DNA of 64,000 nt from Pseudoneobacillus sp052180215. Its GTDB lineage: Bacteria > Bacillota > Bacilli > Bacillales > Cytobacillaceae. Position numbers and translations under genes: made by a program. The stretch is taken from the NCBI RefSeq assembly GCF_052180215.1, contig NZ_CP197471.1, positions 1,274,001 through 1,338,000 on the forward strand, in the 5' to 3' direction. Under the pieces are notes generated by a model. It was not told the origin of the DNA and searched no databases. It worked only from the letters and a program-made list of their open reading frames with translations. Each line of letters opens with the position of its first letter. The stretch's first letter is position 1. Positions 32,884 through 42,356 of this stretch are shown here, piece after piece.

Positions 32884-33873
32884 CTATTGAATTTTAAATT
32901 TAGGCAGCTTTAACACAAATAAAGGTTTTAACGTATTGATTAGCCACTTGTTTGATAATATCAACGTTAACAGTAAAGATAATAAGGCTAGGCCAATAAT
33001 GAATCCTGTGTTATGAAAATAGGATTCTACAGACATGGATCGAAATAGCTTAACAAAGAAACCATGCAGTAAATAGACATATAGAGTATTTCTGCCTAGC
33101 TTTGAAACCATAAGTTTCCTTTTTGGAACAAATGAAAAGAAACTTAATACCATGATAAAACTTATAACATAAACCCCAAGTCTTTTTATGGCAGCTAATA
33201 CATAGTCGTTTTCGAGAGCTTCGTATGGCTTTGAACCTAATAACCACTTTTCGTTAATATCTGGATACACATAAAAAGTGGTGAACACTATTAAAATCAA
33301 AATGAACGAAAGAACCTTAAATTTCGGCTTTATTAAATGATAAAATTGTTCTTTTTTTAGATAGTAGCCAATAAGGAAAAGCGGAAAGAATACAAAGGTT
33401 CTAGATAAACTTAAATAACTATTTATCCAACTAACATAACCAGCAAGTAGGCCGATTAATACAGCAAAAATAATAGAATATATTGGTTTGATCTTAATGT
33501 AACCGAGCAACATCATATGCCAGAACAGGAGACTGATTAAAAACCACAATGACCAATGTGGTTGAAAGAAGTTAATGGATAAATCCGACTTTGAGTATAA
33601 ATAAAAATAATAGATAGAATAAATAACCTGAAAGATGATATATGGATATATTAACTTTTTGGTAATTTTTTGTATATAACCTTGTTGTTGAATTCCTTTT
33701 GCGAAAAATCCTGAGATTAGTATAAATGCAGGCATATGAAAAGTATATATCACTTTATAGATGGCTAAGGCAAGCTCATTATCCTCAATTAGCGGTCGGA
33801 TAAAATGTCCAAAGACTACAAAAAAAATCAAAATAAATTTGGCATTATCGAAGTAATATTCACGATGCTTCAA
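32884..33873 (-). CDS. Acyltransferase family membrane protein (acyltransferase 3 type)
   Basis: A 329-residue protein with about ten helices. The N-terminus YYFDNAKFILIFFVVFGHFIRP carries the conserved His of acyltransferase-3/fucose 4-O-acetylase-like enzymes, and FHMPAFILISGFFAKG is the second family block. These enzymes move acyl groups to extracytoplasmic sugars. Acceptor unknown. TTG start with GGAGG 8 bases before. Confidence 0.85.
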   Translation of the reverse strand: MKHREYYFDNAKFILIFFVVFGHFIRPLIEDNELALAIYKVIYTFHMPAFILISGFFAKGIQQQGYIQKITKKLIYPYIIFQVIYSIYYFYLYSKSDLSINFFQPHWSLWFLISLLFWHMMLLGYIKIKPIYSIIFAVLIGLLAGYVSWINSYLSLSRTFVFFPLFLIGYYLKKEQFYHLIKPKFKVLSFILILIVFTTFYVYPDINEKWLLGSKPYEALENDYVLAAIKRLGVYVISFIMVLSFFSFVPKRKLMVSKLGRNTLYVYLLHGFFVKLFRSMSVESYFHNTGFIIGLALLSLLLTLILSNKWLINTLKPLFVLKLPKFKIQ

Positions 33874-34137
33874 ATCGTTTCCTCCTTCATGCCCCCCTTT
33901 AAAAATACATAAATATTTTACCCCTATTATTCTATCTGAAACTAGTGAAATTGTTGGAAAATAAAAGGGAATAACAGGGAAAAGCTAGTTCGTACATCCT
34001 GTTATACTACAAAAATAAGCCTGTTATATATTGTTGGAACCGATGCCATTCCTTTGATAACAAGGAGTTTTTTATAAAAAATAAATGTGTTATAAAATTT
34101 TTTGTATCAAGTATGACTTTTATCACAGAGGAAAAAT

Positions 34138-35214
34138 ATGAAACATTATACAATGGCAATAGGGGAAAGTTCCTCAAGGATAGTTTTAGGAGGGAGCAAA
34201 TTGTCTATTTTACCACAAAAGAATGAACTTGGATTCTATGAAATTCGTCTAGAATCAATTGGAGGACTTGGGGCAAATCTAGCTGGGAAAATGTTGGCTG
34301 AAGCAGGTGTACTCGGGTTAGGATTAAATGGCTCTAATTTTTCTTCCTATGGTTCAGAAAAAAAAGGGTCACCCGTTAAAAGCTTTATTCGTTATTGCGA
34401 TCCAGAAGTTGAAATTCGAGATCATAGTCCAATAGAGGAACCACATGTTATAGGTGTATTTCATGAAGCATTATATAAAATGGTCAATGTTGTTAGTGGC
34501 ATGCGACCAGATGGTATTATTCTTGTAAATTCTACAAGAGATTTTGATGATATAAAAAGAGACTTAAAGATTGAATATGGCACAGTTGCTATTGTTGATG
34601 CTTTAACAATTGCTGTTGAAGAAAAAACGAAGGTAAATACAGCAATGTTAGGAGCACTTTTTAGAATATGTGACTTCTTAGAGCCAGATGTAATGCGTAA
34701 TGTCATTAAGAAAACATTCGAAAAAAAATATCCACACTTGGTTGAACCTAATATTCGTACTTTCAATCGCGGATACAATGAAGTTAAATTTAAGAAATAT
34801 GAAGCTCCAGAAGATGCCGTCGGTAAGAGATTTGAACGTCCTGCACCTCAATTAGGATATCTAACGCAGGATATTGGTGGAGTGCTTACTACACAGGCCA
34901 ATAGTATCCTTAAAGACTTAAGTGGATCACGCCAAGGCTTTTTACCTCAATTCGAACAAGAAAAGTGTATAAACTGTGCTGCTTGTGATACTGTTTGCCC
35001 TGATTTCTGCTTTGTTTGGGAGGAAGGCGAGGATAAAAAAGGCCGTAAACAAATGTTCTTAAAAGGAATTGATTATCAATATTGTAAAGGTTGCTTGAAG
35101 TGTGTGGAAGCTTGTCCAACTGACGCATTGCAAGATTTACGTGAAATGATTGGTTATGCAGAAGCAAATCGAGTTAAACAGAACTTTCCTTACGTGTTAG
35201 GAGGTATATCTTAA
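34138..35214 (+). CDS. 2-oxoacid:ferredoxin oxidoreductase, gamma subunit fused to a 2x[4Fe-4S] ferredoxin domain
   Basis: A 358-residue protein. The gamma (catalytic-linking) domain spans about 30-215, with IRLESIGGLGANLAGKMLAEAG at its start; the C-terminal ferredoxin domain holds Cys277, 280, 283, 287 and Cys316, 319, 322, 326 (CINCAACDTVCP; CKGCLKCVEACP). Together with the next gene it forms a complete enzyme that oxidises pyruvate or another 2-oxoacid to acyl-CoA and reduces ferredoxin. RBS AGAGGA 5 bases before ATG. Overlaps the next gene by one base (TAATG). A TATGA-N6-TCACA sequence lies just before the RBS. Confidence 0.9.
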   Translation: MKHYTMAIGESSSRIVLGGSKLSILPQKNELGFYEIRLESIGGLGANLAGKMLAEAGVLGLGLNGSNFSSYGSEKKGSPVKSFIRYCDPEVEIRDHSPIEEPHVIGVFHEALYKMVNVVSGMRPDGIILVNSTRDFDDIKRDLKIEYGTVAIVDALTIAVEEKTKVNTAMLGALFRICDFLEPDVMRNVIKKTFEKKYPHLVEPNIRTFNRGYNEVKFKKYEAPEDAVGKRFERPAPQLGYLTQDIGGVLTTQANSILKDLSGSRQGFLPQFEQEKCINCAACDTVCPDFCFVWEEGEDKKGRKQMFLKGIDYQYCKGCLKCVEACPTDALQDLREMIGYAEANRVKQNFPYVLGGIS

Positions 35215-37508
35215 TGTCTATCTTAGAAGAAAACTTAATAGTAAAGGGTGCAGCTGAACAAGTCACTACTTTCGAGTCGGGAAATGAAATGGCTGCTATG
35301 GCTGCAGCACAGATCAATTATCATATCATGGGATACTTCCCAATTACGCCTTCAACAGAAGTAGCACAATTTTTAGATCAAATGAAAGCACGTGGTGAGC
35401 ATGACATTAAACTAATCCCCGCTGACGGTGAGCATGGGTCTGCTGGTATTTGCTACGGTGCTTCAGCTACAGGTGCACGTGTCTTTAATGCGACAAGTGC
35501 TAACGGTTTTTTATATATGATTGAACAATTGCCTGTACAAGCTGGAACGCGTTTACCAATGGTTATGAATCTAGTAACACGTGCTGTTAGTGGACCTCTT
35601 GACATCCGTGGTGATCATTCTGACTTATATTATGGATTAAATACTGGCTGGGTAATTTTAACGGCAAAAACTCCACAAGCTGTATACGATATGAATATCA
35701 TGGCTTTAAAGATTGCGGAACACTCCAAGGTACGTCTTCCTGTGATTGTAGCCTATGATGGATTCTTTACTTCTCATCAAAAGAGAAAAGTAAATTATTT
35801 TAGTGATCGTCGTGTTGTGCAGAAATTTGTAGGTGAGTGTCCAACGGATTATAACTTTGCTCGTGATCCAAAAAAACCAGTTACGATTGGTGCACATATG
35901 AATGGAGATGATTTAATCAATAATCATTTCCAACAATCTGAGGCAATTATTGCAGCGGGTGAGGTTTATAAAGAGGTTGCTGCTGAATATGCTAAACTAT
36001 CCGGGCGTGAATATTCTGTACTGGATCTCTATAAAATGGAAGATGCAGAAGTAGCACTGTTTCTATTAAATTCTGCTGCTGAGTCTGCGAAAGATGTTGC
36101 TGACCGATTCAGAGAAAAAGGAATAAAAGTGGGTGTTATCAGCCCTAATATTATTCGACCATTCCCGGCAAAAGAGATTCGTGAAGCATTAAAAAATGTA
36201 AAAGCTTTATTGGTTGGGGAACGTGCTGATTCATATGGTGCGAACGGTCCAAACCTTACTCATGAAATTAAATCAGCCCTACAAGATGATAAAGATAATA
36301 AAACAGTTGTTTTAAGTCGTGTATTCGGTCTTGGTGGAAAGGACTTCTATGCAGACGATGCCGAAAAGTTTTTCGAAATGGCCATTGAGGCAGCAGAAAA
36401 TGGTTTTGCAGAAAAGCCATTTGATTATTACGGGCATGTCCCAGGAAATACAGATAAAAAAATAAAGCCTGTAATTACACCTCAACATAGTGATGCCTAT
36501 AAATCAGGTTTAATTGAAGTGAAAGTGGATGAAGAAACAAATAAGCTAAAAGTGAAAATCCCACCGCTTCGTAATCTTACAAATAAACCTAAGCGAATTG
36601 CTTCTGGTCATGGTGCCTGTCCAGGATGTGGAATTTTCGGTGGGTTAGAGCTATTCTTCAAAGGAATCGAAGGGGATGTTGTTGTTTTATATCAAACAGG
36701 TTGTGCATATGTAACAACAACTTCTTATCCGTACACTTCTCATAAGCAAACCATGATTCATAACTTATTCCAGAATGGAGCTGCTACTCTTTCTGGTACT
36801 GTAGAGGCATTTTTGGAATTAAAGAAAAGAGGGGAAATTGAGGTATCAGAGGACGCCACATTTGTTATGATTACAGGTGATGGTGGTATGGATATTGGAA
36901 TGGGCTCTGCAATTGGAACAGCTCTTCGTAACCATAAATTAATTATCCTTGAATATGATAATGAAGGCTATATGAATACGGGTTCTCAAATGTCCTACTC
37001 TACTCCAATGGGGCATATGACTAGTACTTCTAATGTAGGGAAAACTCAAAAAGGAAAAGCTTTCCATCATAAAGATACAGCTCAAATTATGGCTTCTACT
37101 AATATTCCCTATGTCTTTACTGGGGTAGAAGCATTTCCACAGGACTTAATTAAAAAAGCAGCTAAAGCACAGTGGTATGCACAAAATGTAGGAACCGTTT
37201 ATGGTAAGATTCTTATTACTTGTCCATTAAACTGGAAATCGGAAGATCGCTATGGTGAAAAGATCTTAGAACAAGCTGTTAATTCCTGTTTCTTCCCACT
37301 ATATGAAGTAGAACAAGGTGTGACTGCAATCACATATAACCCGGAAGAAAAAAATAAACGCGTTACACTTTCTGAGTGGTTAAAATATATGGGGAAAACA
37401 AAACATTTATTAAAAGAAGAAAACAAAGATGTGCTTTTAGGTTTTGAAGCTGAAGTTGAAAAAAGATGGCAGCGCTTAAAGGCAAAGCACGAAAATCCTT
37501 ATTTATAA
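35214..37508 (+). CDS. 2-oxoacid:ferredoxin oxidoreductase, alpha-beta fusion (TPP-dependent)
   Basis: A 764-residue fusion. The alpha part (about 1-440) starts GNEMAAMAAAQINYHIMGYFPITPSTEVAQ, the pyrimidine-binding domain. The beta part (about 455-764) has GACPGCGIFGG and the TPP/Mg site GDGGMDIGMGSAIGTA...NEGYMNTG near 555-590. It catalyses thiamine-dependent CoA-acylating decarboxylation with ferredoxin as acceptor. The order (gamma+ferredoxin, then alpha+beta) makes a two-gene pyruvate:ferredoxin-type enzyme; pyruvate is likely but not proven. Terminator at 37517. Confidence 0.9.
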   Translation: MSILEENLIVKGAAEQVTTFESGNEMAAMAAAQINYHIMGYFPITPSTEVAQFLDQMKARGEHDIKLIPADGEHGSAGICYGASATGARVFNATSANGFLYMIEQLPVQAGTRLPMVMNLVTRAVSGPLDIRGDHSDLYYGLNTGWVILTAKTPQAVYDMNIMALKIAEHSKVRLPVIVAYDGFFTSHQKRKVNYFSDRRVVQKFVGECPTDYNFARDPKKPVTIGAHMNGDDLINNHFQQSEAIIAAGEVYKEVAAEYAKLSGREYSVLDLYKMEDAEVALFLLNSAAESAKDVADRFREKGIKVGVISPNIIRPFPAKEIREALKNVKALLVGERADSYGANGPNLTHEIKSALQDDKDNKTVVLSRVFGLGGKDFYADDAEKFFEMAIEAAENGFAEKPFDYYGHVPGNTDKKIKPVITPQHSDAYKSGLIEVKVDEETNKLKVKIPPLRNLTNKPKRIASGHGACPGCGIFGGLELFFKGIEGDVVVLYQTGCAYVTTTSYPYTSHKQTMIHNLFQNGAATLSGTVEAFLELKKRGEIEVSEDATFVMITGDGGMDIGMGSAIGTALRNHKLIILEYDNEGYMNTGSQMSYSTPMGHMTSTSNVGKTQKGKAFHHKDTAQIMASTNIPYVFTGVEAFPQDLIKKAAKAQWYAQNVGTVYGKILITCPLNWKSEDRYGEKILEQAVNSCFFPLYEVEQGVTAITYNPEEKNKRVTLSEWLKYMGKTKHLLKEENKDVLLGFEAEVEKRWQRLKAKHENPYL

Positions 37509-37516
37509 TCTCTAGT

Positions 37517-37549
37517 AAGGGCTAGTTCATTCGAACTGGTCCTTTTTTC
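37517..37549 (+). terminator. Terminator of the oxidoreductase operon
   Basis: AAGGGCTAGTTC/GAACTGGTCCTT stem (two wobble pairs), then TTTT. Confidence 0.82.
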
Positions 37550-37659
37550 ATTATAATTTGAAACTCTTTCTTCAAATATGCCTACTTTTCAATTATAATA
37601 ATAAAAAGTAATGTCGAATTTTCAAATAATTTGTAAATGGGGGAGAAGGGAGAAACAAC

Positions 37660-39471
37660 ATGAAAGGTGTAAAATTCTTAAAAAGAAAGAAAAAAGAGCC
37701 CAAAATGAAGAAAAAGGTTTCTAAAAAACAGCCACTTCTAGAAAAGTGGACACAGCTTCTTTCCGCAGCAAAGTTTTGGAATCATTTAAAGCTTGGACAA
37801 AAGTATGGGGTCGCTTTATTTATTACAATTGGTCTTTTTGCTATATCTACTGTTATTACTTTTGTTCTATTAACCTCGGTTCAAAAAAAGATGGACTTAG
37901 TCGAACTAACGGGAAAGCAGGCTACACGTATTTCTGATGCGGCTGCTTTATTCCATCAAAAAGGAGTTTCGGTAGGGAATTACATAATTGACTCTAATCC
38001 GAAGCATACAAAACGCTTTGAAGAGTTATCAGAGGAACTAAAAAATTTAAAGGCAGAAATTAGAAAAGGTTTAACCACCAGTGAAGAAAAGATGTTATTT
38101 ATTCAAATGAGTAAAGATGATGATTCAATGAATCTTCAATTTACAAGTGTTATTGTACCTGAAGTTAAATTACAGCATGAACGAAATTATCGTCTAGGAA
38201 AACTAAAGGTTGATAATTTAATTGATGATAATGTTGTCAAGCTAAACCAATTAAAAGAAATGATGCAAAAAGAACAAAAGGATGCAATATCATCTGCAAC
38301 AGGCAGCCTTATCTCAACATTAACGGTACTTGTTATTTCTGTCATTGTTTCTACCATTATTGGGATTCTAGCAATCGTTTTAATTGGAGCTATCATTTCA
38401 AGAAGATTAAAACATATTGTATCTGTTTCAACTGAAATTGCTAATGGTAATCTGAATGTAGATTTAATAGAAGCGAATGGTAAAGATGAAATATCCGAGC
38501 TTAGCCGCGCTACTAGTTTAATGAAGGAAAACCTTCGTTCTATGATTCAAGAGATATCTACTGTTTCCAATCATGTAAATAGCAGGAGTGGGGAGTTAAA
38601 TCTAGCTGCTTCAGAAGTTAGAGCATCAAGTCAGCAAGTGGCTTCGACTATGCAGGAATTATCGAGTGGTTCGGAGGAACAAGCAAACAATGCTACTGCT
38701 CTATCTGAAATGATGGAAGAGTATTTAACAAAGGTACAGGCAGCAACTGCAAGTGGAAACGTCATTCGTGATGCATCAAATGATGTCATGATGATGACGC
38801 AAAAAGGAGATTCTCTAATGATGGAATCTCAAAAGCAAATGGTAAAAATTAACGATATTATGAAAACATCTGTGGAGAAAGTGAGAGGACTTGACGACCA
38901 AACAAAGCAAATTTCTAAACTGGTCAAAGTTATACATGAAATTGCTGGTCAAACAAACTTACTTGCTTTAAACGCAGCCATTGAAGCGGCAAGAGCCGGT
39001 GAACATGGCAGAGGATTTGCTGTCGTTGCGGATGAAGTAAGAAAACTTGCAGAACAGGTTTCTTTTTCTGTTTCAGATATTACGAAAATCGTTCAAGGTA
39101 TTCAGCTAGAATCTAATAATGTCGTGAGCTCCCTACAGTTGGGATACAATGAAGTAGAAGAAGGTACTTCTCAAATAGAAGTAACCGGCCAAACCTTCAA
39201 GGAAATTTATAGTGCTGTAACATTAATGACAGATAAGGTAAAAGAAATATCTGATAATCTTGAACAAGTTGCTCAAAGTTCTCGAGAAATGAATGCATCT
39301 ATTGAAAATATTGCTTCCATTTCAGAAGAATCAGCTGCTGGTGTCGAACAAACAAGTGCCTCAGTTACACAAACGAATCATTCTATGGAAGAAATTTCAG
39401 ACAATGCCCAATCACTATCAGAACTGTCTGATCAATTAAATGATATGATTTCGAGATTTAGACTTTCATAA
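37660..39471 (+). CDS. Methyl-accepting chemotaxis protein
   Basis: A 603-residue transmembrane chemoreceptor. A long Lys-rich cytoplasmic start, TM1 at about 50-72, an extracellular sensor region (about 73-212), TM2 at about 213-245, a HAMP domain, and the signalling hairpin with IAGQTNLLALNAAIEAARAG. It sends signals to CheA/CheW and so to the flagellar motor. Ligand unknown. GGGAGAAGGGAG before the ATG. The next gene is separated by a terminator and a dispersed repeat. Confidence 0.93.
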   Translation: MKGVKFLKRKKKEPKMKKKVSKKQPLLEKWTQLLSAAKFWNHLKLGQKYGVALFITIGLFAISTVITFVLLTSVQKKMDLVELTGKQATRISDAAALFHQKGVSVGNYIIDSNPKHTKRFEELSEELKNLKAEIRKGLTTSEEKMLFIQMSKDDDSMNLQFTSVIVPEVKLQHERNYRLGKLKVDNLIDDNVVKLNQLKEMMQKEQKDAISSATGSLISTLTVLVISVIVSTIIGILAIVLIGAIISRRLKHIVSVSTEIANGNLNVDLIEANGKDEISELSRATSLMKENLRSMIQEISTVSNHVNSRSGELNLAASEVRASSQQVASTMQELSSGSEEQANNATALSEMMEEYLTKVQAATASGNVIRDASNDVMMMTQKGDSLMMESQKQMVKINDIMKTSVEKVRGLDDQTKQISKLVKVIHEIAGQTNLLALNAAIEAARAGEHGRGFAVVADEVRKLAEQVSFSVSDITKIVQGIQLESNNVVSSLQLGYNEVEEGTSQIEVTGQTFKEIYSAVTLMTDKVKEISDNLEQVAQSSREMNASIENIASISEESAAGVEQTSASVTQTNHSMEEISDNAQSLSELSDQLNDMISRFRLS

Positions 39472-39480
39472 GTTACTATT

Positions 39481-39512
39481 GAACTGTAAAGCTTTTTACA
39501 GTTCTTTTTTTT
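39481..39512 (+). terminator. Terminator of the chemoreceptor gene
   Basis: GAACTGTAAA/TTTACAGTTC stem followed by TTTTTTTT. Confidence 0.92.
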
Positions 39513-39520
39513 TGTAAAAA

Positions 39521-39695
39521 ACTGTTTTCGTATAGATTCTGGTTTTCGTAAAAATCCCTAAAGCCGGATTTTTACAGGCTCTCTTAATAAGCGCCCAGCT
39601 CTTTTCTTCATTTCCATATAAGTTTAACAGCGTATATTGTGAAATGCCTATTTATTAGTTACATATAGCAACAAAGTTTAAGAAAAGAGCCTTGT
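39521..39695. repeat. Dispersed intergenic repeat, copy B
   Basis: About 175 bp matching copy A at 19071-19245 block by block, in the same orientation. Internal complementarity GTAAAAATCC/GGATTTTTAC and CTCTTTTCTT/AAGAAAAGAG. It fills most of the 344-base gap before the kinase; nothing else is recognised there apart from the terminator. Confidence 0.8.
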
Positions 39696-39815
39696 AAAAG
39701 GAAAGTATTCGATAAAATTTTTAGTTGTATGCTATATAAAAAGGATTTTTCTGTCATTTTGTAGAAATATAGATATATATATACTTCTATGTTGCTGGGG
39801 AGGTTATGCTTTTTA

Positions 39816-41594
39816 ATGAATAATAGTAATGTAAATAATCCGTGTAACCCCAATTTACAGACTTTTGATATCTTCAATAAAACATTAGACGGAATTGTCA
39901 TATTTAATCAAGATGGTGTTATCTTGGATGTAAACCGTTCCTTCTGTAAATATATTAATACAAATAAAGACGAAATAATTGGATATACTCTTGAACATTT
40001 TGTACCTAAAGACAAACATTATAAGCTTCGAAGACAAAAAGTTTTATTAGAACAAAATCGGAATGCTAGAGGAGTTCTCCCGATCCTCCATCAAAATGGT
40101 ATCTCTTATTTTAGTGTCGTAACAAGCCTTGATGAAGATAGTGGTCATTATATCTCTGTATTCAGGGATGAAACTGAAAAAATGAACCTAAAAGAGCAGT
40201 CTGCCCAATATGACTATTTTTTTAAGGAATTATTTATTGAAGCAATGGACGGAATTATTTTCTGGGATATGAAGGGTCAGATCATCAATGCAAACCAGGC
40301 AGCTTGCCGAATCTTTGAATGTGGATATCAGGATATCATTGGAGCTAATTTTGATCAGTTTATATTAAAAAAGAACCATCAATATAGGAAAATACTAAAG
40401 GAGTTATTTGAAACAGGAGCAGTTAACGACCAGTTATTTTTAAAAATGCCCAATGGTCAAGAAAAATTAATCGAATTTACCTCTCGCTTACATTCAAAAG
40501 AGGGATTTCATATGACCATTTTTCGAAATGTAAGTGAACGTTACCGGATGGAACTGGAATTAAGAGAAAGTGAACAAAAATTCCGAACTATATTTGAAGG
40601 TTCATTAGAAGGCCTAGTTCTCTGGAATGATGACGGGGAAATTATTGATGTCAATCAAGCAGCATGTCAATTATTCAAAACGTCAAGAGATGAGATTTTA
40701 GGGAAAGACTTAATAAATTTATTGCCGGATACAAATGGCAACAAGCAGAAGCTTGAAAACATAATAAGTACATTAGAAAAAACGGGTCAGCTTCATGGAA
40801 CTTCAAAAATTTACATTGATGAAGAAACGGTGAAACATTTCGAATTTAGCTCTATCTTCCACCTATTTTCAAATGTAAATTTTATTGTAATCAAAGATGT
40901 AACGGAAAAAATAGAAATGGAAAAACGTCTTCGAAAATCCGATACACTAAATGTAATAGGAGAACTTGCTGCCGGTATTGCCCATGAAATCCGCAACCCC
41001 ATGACTGCGTTAAAAGGCTTTATTCAATTGCTGCAAGGCGAAATGAGAGAAGATCGTTCGATGTACTTCCAAGTAATCCTTTCTGAATTGAATCGTATTG
41101 ATTCTATTATTAATGAATTTTTGATTCTAGCAAAGCCGCAGGTAGTAAAGTATTCGAAAGTAGATATCGTCCAAATTATGAGGGATACCGTTGAGCTTCT
41201 TAATGCCCAAGCAGTCATGTATAATGTCCAATTTCGTACCTACTATCAAGAAAATCTACCGATTATATTTTGTGAACCAAACCAACTAAAAAAGGTGTTC
41301 GTTAATATGATCAAAAATGCTATTGAATCGATGCAAGCTGGTGGAAATATTACAATTTTCATTGAATCATACAAAGATGACCAAATTCATATTTCGATTA
41401 AAGATGAGGGCTTTGGTATTCCTCCAGAAAAATTAAAGCGACTAGGAGAGCCTTTTTATACAACAAAAGACCGTGGAACGGGTTTAGGCTTGATGGTTAG
41501 TTATAAAATTATTGAAGAGCATAATGGGAGAATTAAAGTCGATAGCCAAGAAAATGTGGGCACTACCTTTCATATATATTTATCTAGTAAATAA
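39816..41594 (+). CDS. kinE: PAS-domain sensor histidine kinase (KinE/KinA-like)
   Basis: A 592-residue soluble kinase with three PAS domains in a row (about 8-120, 135-250, 257-375; repeated DGIIFWDMKGQIINAN / EGLVLWNDDGEIIDVN), a HisKA domain with the phosphorylated His390 in AHEIRNPMTALKGFIQLL, and an HATPase domain (NMIKNAIESMQ, DEGFGIPPEKL, GTGLGL). No membrane segments and no neighbouring response regulator, as in sporulation kinases feeding Spo0F. The gene order matches B. subtilis kinE (from memory); the symbol is tentative. The ATG is 12 bases from GGGGAGG, and a 5-codon ORF (39806-39823) overlaps the start. Confidence 0.8.
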   Translation: MNNSNVNNPCNPNLQTFDIFNKTLDGIVIFNQDGVILDVNRSFCKYINTNKDEIIGYTLEHFVPKDKHYKLRRQKVLLEQNRNARGVLPILHQNGISYFSVVTSLDEDSGHYISVFRDETEKMNLKEQSAQYDYFFKELFIEAMDGIIFWDMKGQIINANQAACRIFECGYQDIIGANFDQFILKKNHQYRKILKELFETGAVNDQLFLKMPNGQEKLIEFTSRLHSKEGFHMTIFRNVSERYRMELELRESEQKFRTIFEGSLEGLVLWNDDGEIIDVNQAACQLFKTSRDEILGKDLINLLPDTNGNKQKLENIISTLEKTGQLHGTSKIYIDEETVKHFEFSSIFHLFSNVNFIVIKDVTEKIEMEKRLRKSDTLNVIGELAAGIAHEIRNPMTALKGFIQLLQGEMREDRSMYFQVILSELNRIDSIINEFLILAKPQVVKYSKVDIVQIMRDTVELLNAQAVMYNVQFRTYYQENLPIIFCEPNQLKKVFVNMIKNAIESMQAGGNITIFIESYKDDQIHISIKDEGFGIPPEKLKRLGEPFYTTKDRGTGLGLMVSYKIIEEHNGRIKVDSQENVGTTFHIYLSSK

Positions 41595-41632
41595 TATATT
41601 GACCTATCCCAAATAGATTGAACGAATGAATG

Positions 41633-41660
41633 ATAATCCTGAAAAAGGATTATTTTTTTT
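41633..41660 (+). terminator. Terminator of the kinase gene
   Basis: ATAATCC/GGATTAT stem followed by TTTTTTTT. Confidence 0.88.
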
Positions 41661-41685
41661 ATAAAATATTGCAATAATTAATAAA

Positions 41686-41717
41686 TTAGATTATCATCTA
41701 ATTAGATGTATATCTAA
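41686..41717. promoter_or_regulatory. Palindromic operator before the ArsR-type regulator gene
   Basis: A 32-bp dyad: TTAGAT at 41686, a central ATCTAATTAGAT (41696-41707), ATCTAA at 41712. It ends 18 bases before the start codon, so it is probably the autoregulatory site of the regulator. Confidence 0.6.
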
Positions 41718-41735
41718 AATAGAGGAGTAATGGCT

Positions 41736-42314
41736 ATGCAATTAAACAGGTTAGTTGACTTTCATAAAACAATGGGTGACCCAACACGATTAAGAATACT
41801 GTCATTATTATCAAGTGGACCACTTCATGGTCAAGCCATTGCAGGTAAGTTAGGCTTAACTGCACCAACCATCACTCATCATTTAAAAAAGCTTCGGGAT
41901 ATAAATGTTGTTTATGAAAGACGTGACAAAAATACGATCTATTTTTATTTGAAACATTCGGTAGTCCATCAATATTGTGAATCATTGATGGAGCTAGTAG
42001 AAGGGAAGGATACAAAGGTGAATGAAATAAGTGATGAAAAGCAAAAAATAATTGCTAATTTCTTTACAAAAGATGGGAAGTTAAAAACAATTCCTGCACA
42101 AAGAAAGAAAAAGCTACTGGTGTTTGAACATATCTTAAAGGGGTTTGAAAGAGGGAGAAAATATTCTGAGCAGGAAATAAATGAGTATATTCTTCGTTTT
42201 CATGATGATTATGCCACAATTCGTAGAGAGTTTATCATCAACCATTATATGTATCGTGAAAATGGAATTTATGAACTTAATCCAGTTGAAATGTGGGCGA
42301 AGATTGATGGTTAA
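41736..42314 (+). CDS. ArsR-family regulator with C-terminal DUF2087 domain
   Basis: A 192-residue DNA-binding protein. The winged helix (about 5-90) holds MGDPTRLRILSLLSSGPLHGQAIAGKLGLTAPTITHHLKKLRD; the C-terminal part (about 105-190) has the DUF2087 pattern KLKTIPAQRKKKLLVFEHILKGFERGRKYSEQEIN. No ArsR metal-site cysteines. The inducer is unknown. ATG at 41736 has GAGGAG 8 bases before; an ATG at 41730 is too close. Convergent with mtnK. Confidence 0.87.
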   Translation: MQLNRLVDFHKTMGDPTRLRILSLLSSGPLHGQAIAGKLGLTAPTITHHLKKLRDINVVYERRDKNTIYFYLKHSVVHQYCESLMELVEGKDTKVNEISDEKQKIIANFFTKDGKLKTIPAQRKKKLLVFEHILKGFERGRKYSEQEINEYILRFHDDYATIRREFIINHYMYRENGIYELNPVEMWAKIDG

Positions 42315-42353
42315 AAGAGACAGAATGGCTTTTAAGCCAGTTCTGTCTCTTTT
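42313..42353. terminator. Bidirectional terminator between the regulator and mtnK
   Basis: AAAAGAGACAGAA/TTCTGTCTCTTTT long stem with inner TGGCTT/AAGCCA extension. Confidence 0.9.
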
Positions 42354-42356
42354 ACA

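Noticed and set aside
33971..34027. ATAACAGG / CCTGTTAT repeats upstream of the 2-oxoacid oxidoreductase
   Set aside because: Short 8-bp arms with a 19-base gap; no T-run and no clear link to a promoter element.
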